DNA of 6,898 bases, from contig PLNY01000424.1 of NCBI GenBank assembly GCA_003141915.1, positions 1 to 6,898 of the forward strand, read 5' to 3'. The stretch is from Anaerolineae bacterium. GTDB lineage: Bacteria; Chloroflexota; Anaerolineae; Anaerolineales; Villigracilaceae. Below are positions 5,813 through 6,898 of the stretch, in pieces. The notes under the pieces were generated by a model that had not been told where the DNA came from, made no database searches, and saw only the letters and a list, made by a program, of their open reading frames with translations. Position 1 is the stretch's first letter; the number at the start of each line of letters is the position of its first letter. The position numbers and the translations under genes are program-made.

Positions 5813-6898
5813 CTATTGCGTAAACGCAAACGTCGAGACGATATTCGAAAAGACAGCCGACTCGGCGCTCATGTTGAATGTCGGCGGCGGCGTTGTATAG
5901 TTTCCAGGGTTGGTCGAATGCAGAGTGAAGCTGAGACTGATGCAATTCGTGCCTTTGAGAGTCGAATATGCGACCCAATCGTAAGTGTTGCCCGCGCCAG
6001 AATTCGTTCCGCTTTCCTTGACGAAGTTGATTCCGTTGATGCTCACTTGCTGAGATTGGAACGAGCCCGGAGTATATCCCTGAGTCAATGGACTGGAACA
6101 GGTCGTGGCATTGGTCGCCACATTCACATCTAAATATTTTTCAACCAGGTTTGTCCCAGGCGTGAAGGGCAATGTGATGTGCGCGCCGGTTGTCGTCTGG
6201 TTGCTGATCTGTCCCTGGCCGGGGTAAGTGAATTGGAAGCTATACGTTTGATTGGTATATGTATTAGAGTTGGCTTGAGGCGTGCCCGTCGCAAGTGTTG
6301 GTGTTGCGGTTAAAGTTGGAGCCGGGGTGCTAGCGCTGGTCGGTGTCGCAGAAACGGGCGAAGCGCTGGTCGGCGTTGCGGAAACGGCTGAAGCGTTGTA
6401 AATCATCGGCGCAACCCACAACGCGCGGTCGCCGATTGGAGACCCGGCAGAAAGAACCGTGAGAATGAACTTCACGTTCTGACCGACCAGCCGACTCAGG
6501 TCAATATCGGCCTGGCCATACAATCCATCATATTTCTCCGCCCACGCCCAGAGGGTTTGAATTGAATTGCTTCCGATTTGATAATCCAAGCGGAAGACCA
6601 CATAACAGGACGGGTCGTTATAGGAACAATTGACAATGGAGCGGAAACGATCGCCAGGCTGAACGGTATAGCCTGGATAAAACCCCTGGATGTAACCGTT
6701 GTAAATATTTTGCGGGAACGTGATCATACCCAAGCCTGAATAGACTGTGCCATTTTCCAACGTGGGATTAGTCACCTGCAATACGAAACCTTTCGGATCG
6801 CCATCGGCTCCGGGACAAGGAAGCGTGCCTGCGCCTGAAAACCAAGTTCCGGAACAGGCATTCGCCGCGAAGTCATAGACCATGCCGGCAGTCGATAC
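5813..6898 (-). CDS. Modular, probably secreted or surface protein of unknown function (N-terminus cut off)
   Basis: The frame is open from the right window edge, so the true start lies outside; an internal ATG at 6881-6883 is only an in-frame Met. The visible 361 residues have three parts. Residues 6-168 are a beta-rich domain with four Cys (15, 28, 91, 98) and motifs such as LPCPGADGD, PGDRFRSIVNC and VVFRLDYQIG, ending in GDRALWVAP. Residues 171-207 are a Ser/Ala/Thr/Pro linker containing a repeated decapeptide. Residues 212-361 begin YTNQTYSFQFTYPGQG, resembling PsbP-like domains found in bacterial lipoproteins. Composition (Thr, Ser, Asn, Gly; few Lys) and the linker suggest an extracellular protein, but no signal peptide is visible because the start is missing. 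From memory, similar first domains occur in Anaerolineae hypothetical proteins. I assign no function. The gene is convergent with der. Confidence 0.85.
   Translation of the reverse strand, partial: VSTAGMVYDFAANACSGTWFSGAGTLPCPGADGDPKGFVLQVTNPTLENGTVYSGLGMITFPQNIYNGYIQGFYPGYTVQPGDRFRSIVNCSYNDPSCYVVFRLDYQIGSNSIQTLWAWAEKYDGLYGQADIDLSRLVGQNVKFILTVLSAGSPIGDRALWVAPMIYNASAVSATPTSASPVSATPTSASTPAPTLTATPTLATGTPQANSNTYTNQTYSFQFTYPGQGQISNQTTTGAHITLPFTPGTNLVEKYLDVNVATNATTCSSPLTQGYTPGSFQSQQVSINGINFVKESGTNSGAGNTYDWVAYSTLKGTNCISLSFTLHSTNPGNYTTPPPTFNMSAESAVFSNIVSTFAFTQ
6333..6392 (-). repeat. Two tandem 30-bp units coding the Pro/Thr/Ser linker
   Basis: Units 6333-6362 and 6363-6392 match at 25 of 30 bases. 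Each encodes a copy of the decapeptide S-(V/P)-S-A-T-P-T-S-A-S or a close variant, and a further partial unit starts at 6393. Several of the differences are synonymous, so the protein repeat is better kept than the DNA. This looks like linker expansion by slippage or unequal exchange inside the secreted protein gene. Confidence 0.8.

Noticed and set aside
5768..6133. Plus-strand 121-codon frame after der
   Set aside because: It starts inside the terminator hairpin and runs antisense to the well-supported minus-strand secreted protein; its Arg-rich composition is typical of a shadow frame.

Overview
The window most likely comes from a member of the Chloroflexota, probably class Anaerolineae. 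This is an inference from style, not a database result. The hints are a CoaE with an unusual 'IEAIKLLE' segment, a CdaA/CdaR pair, a secreted protein with Ser/Ala/Thr-Pro linkers of a kind common in that phylum, moderate GC content, and frequent GTG/TTG starts. Most of the window is housekeeping DNA.

Left part, minus strand (1-880). A sigma70-type promoter (852-880) drives rnpB, the RNase P RNA (465-845), which can be folded by hand into P1, P2 and P4. Downstream on the same strand is hypA (23-364), a [NiFe]-hydrogenase nickel-insertion chaperone. A further gene may start in a 4-bp ATGA overlap with the end of hypA and leave the window. Between rnpB and hypA lies a second copy of the rnpB 3' end (P4 and P1 3' strands), offset by 70 bp. 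It is the most unusual local structure here.

Middle part, plus strand (946-5762). The genes are coaE (dephospho-CoA kinase fused to a GNAT-like C-terminal domain, TTG start), cdaA (membrane di-adenylate cyclase, GTG start), cdaR (YbbR-repeat partner of CdaA, one base after the cdaA stop) and der (two-domain ribosome-assembly GTPase). cdaA and cdaR are clearly one transcription unit for c-di-AMP synthesis. der follows after 77 bp that contain a perfect 8-bp dyad around a TATACT hexamer. A strong bidirectional terminator closes der.

Right part, minus strand (5813-6898). A convergent gene, cut by the window edge at its N-terminus, encodes a probably extracellular modular protein: a Cys-containing beta-rich domain, a repetitive Thr/Pro/Ser/Ala linker, and a C-terminal domain resembling PsbP-like folds.

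I see no mobile element, CRISPR array, tRNA or defence system. The best candidates for a second look are the duplicated rnpB 3' end and the CoaE-GNAT fusion, followed by substitutions at normally conserved positions in CdaA, Der and CoaE.
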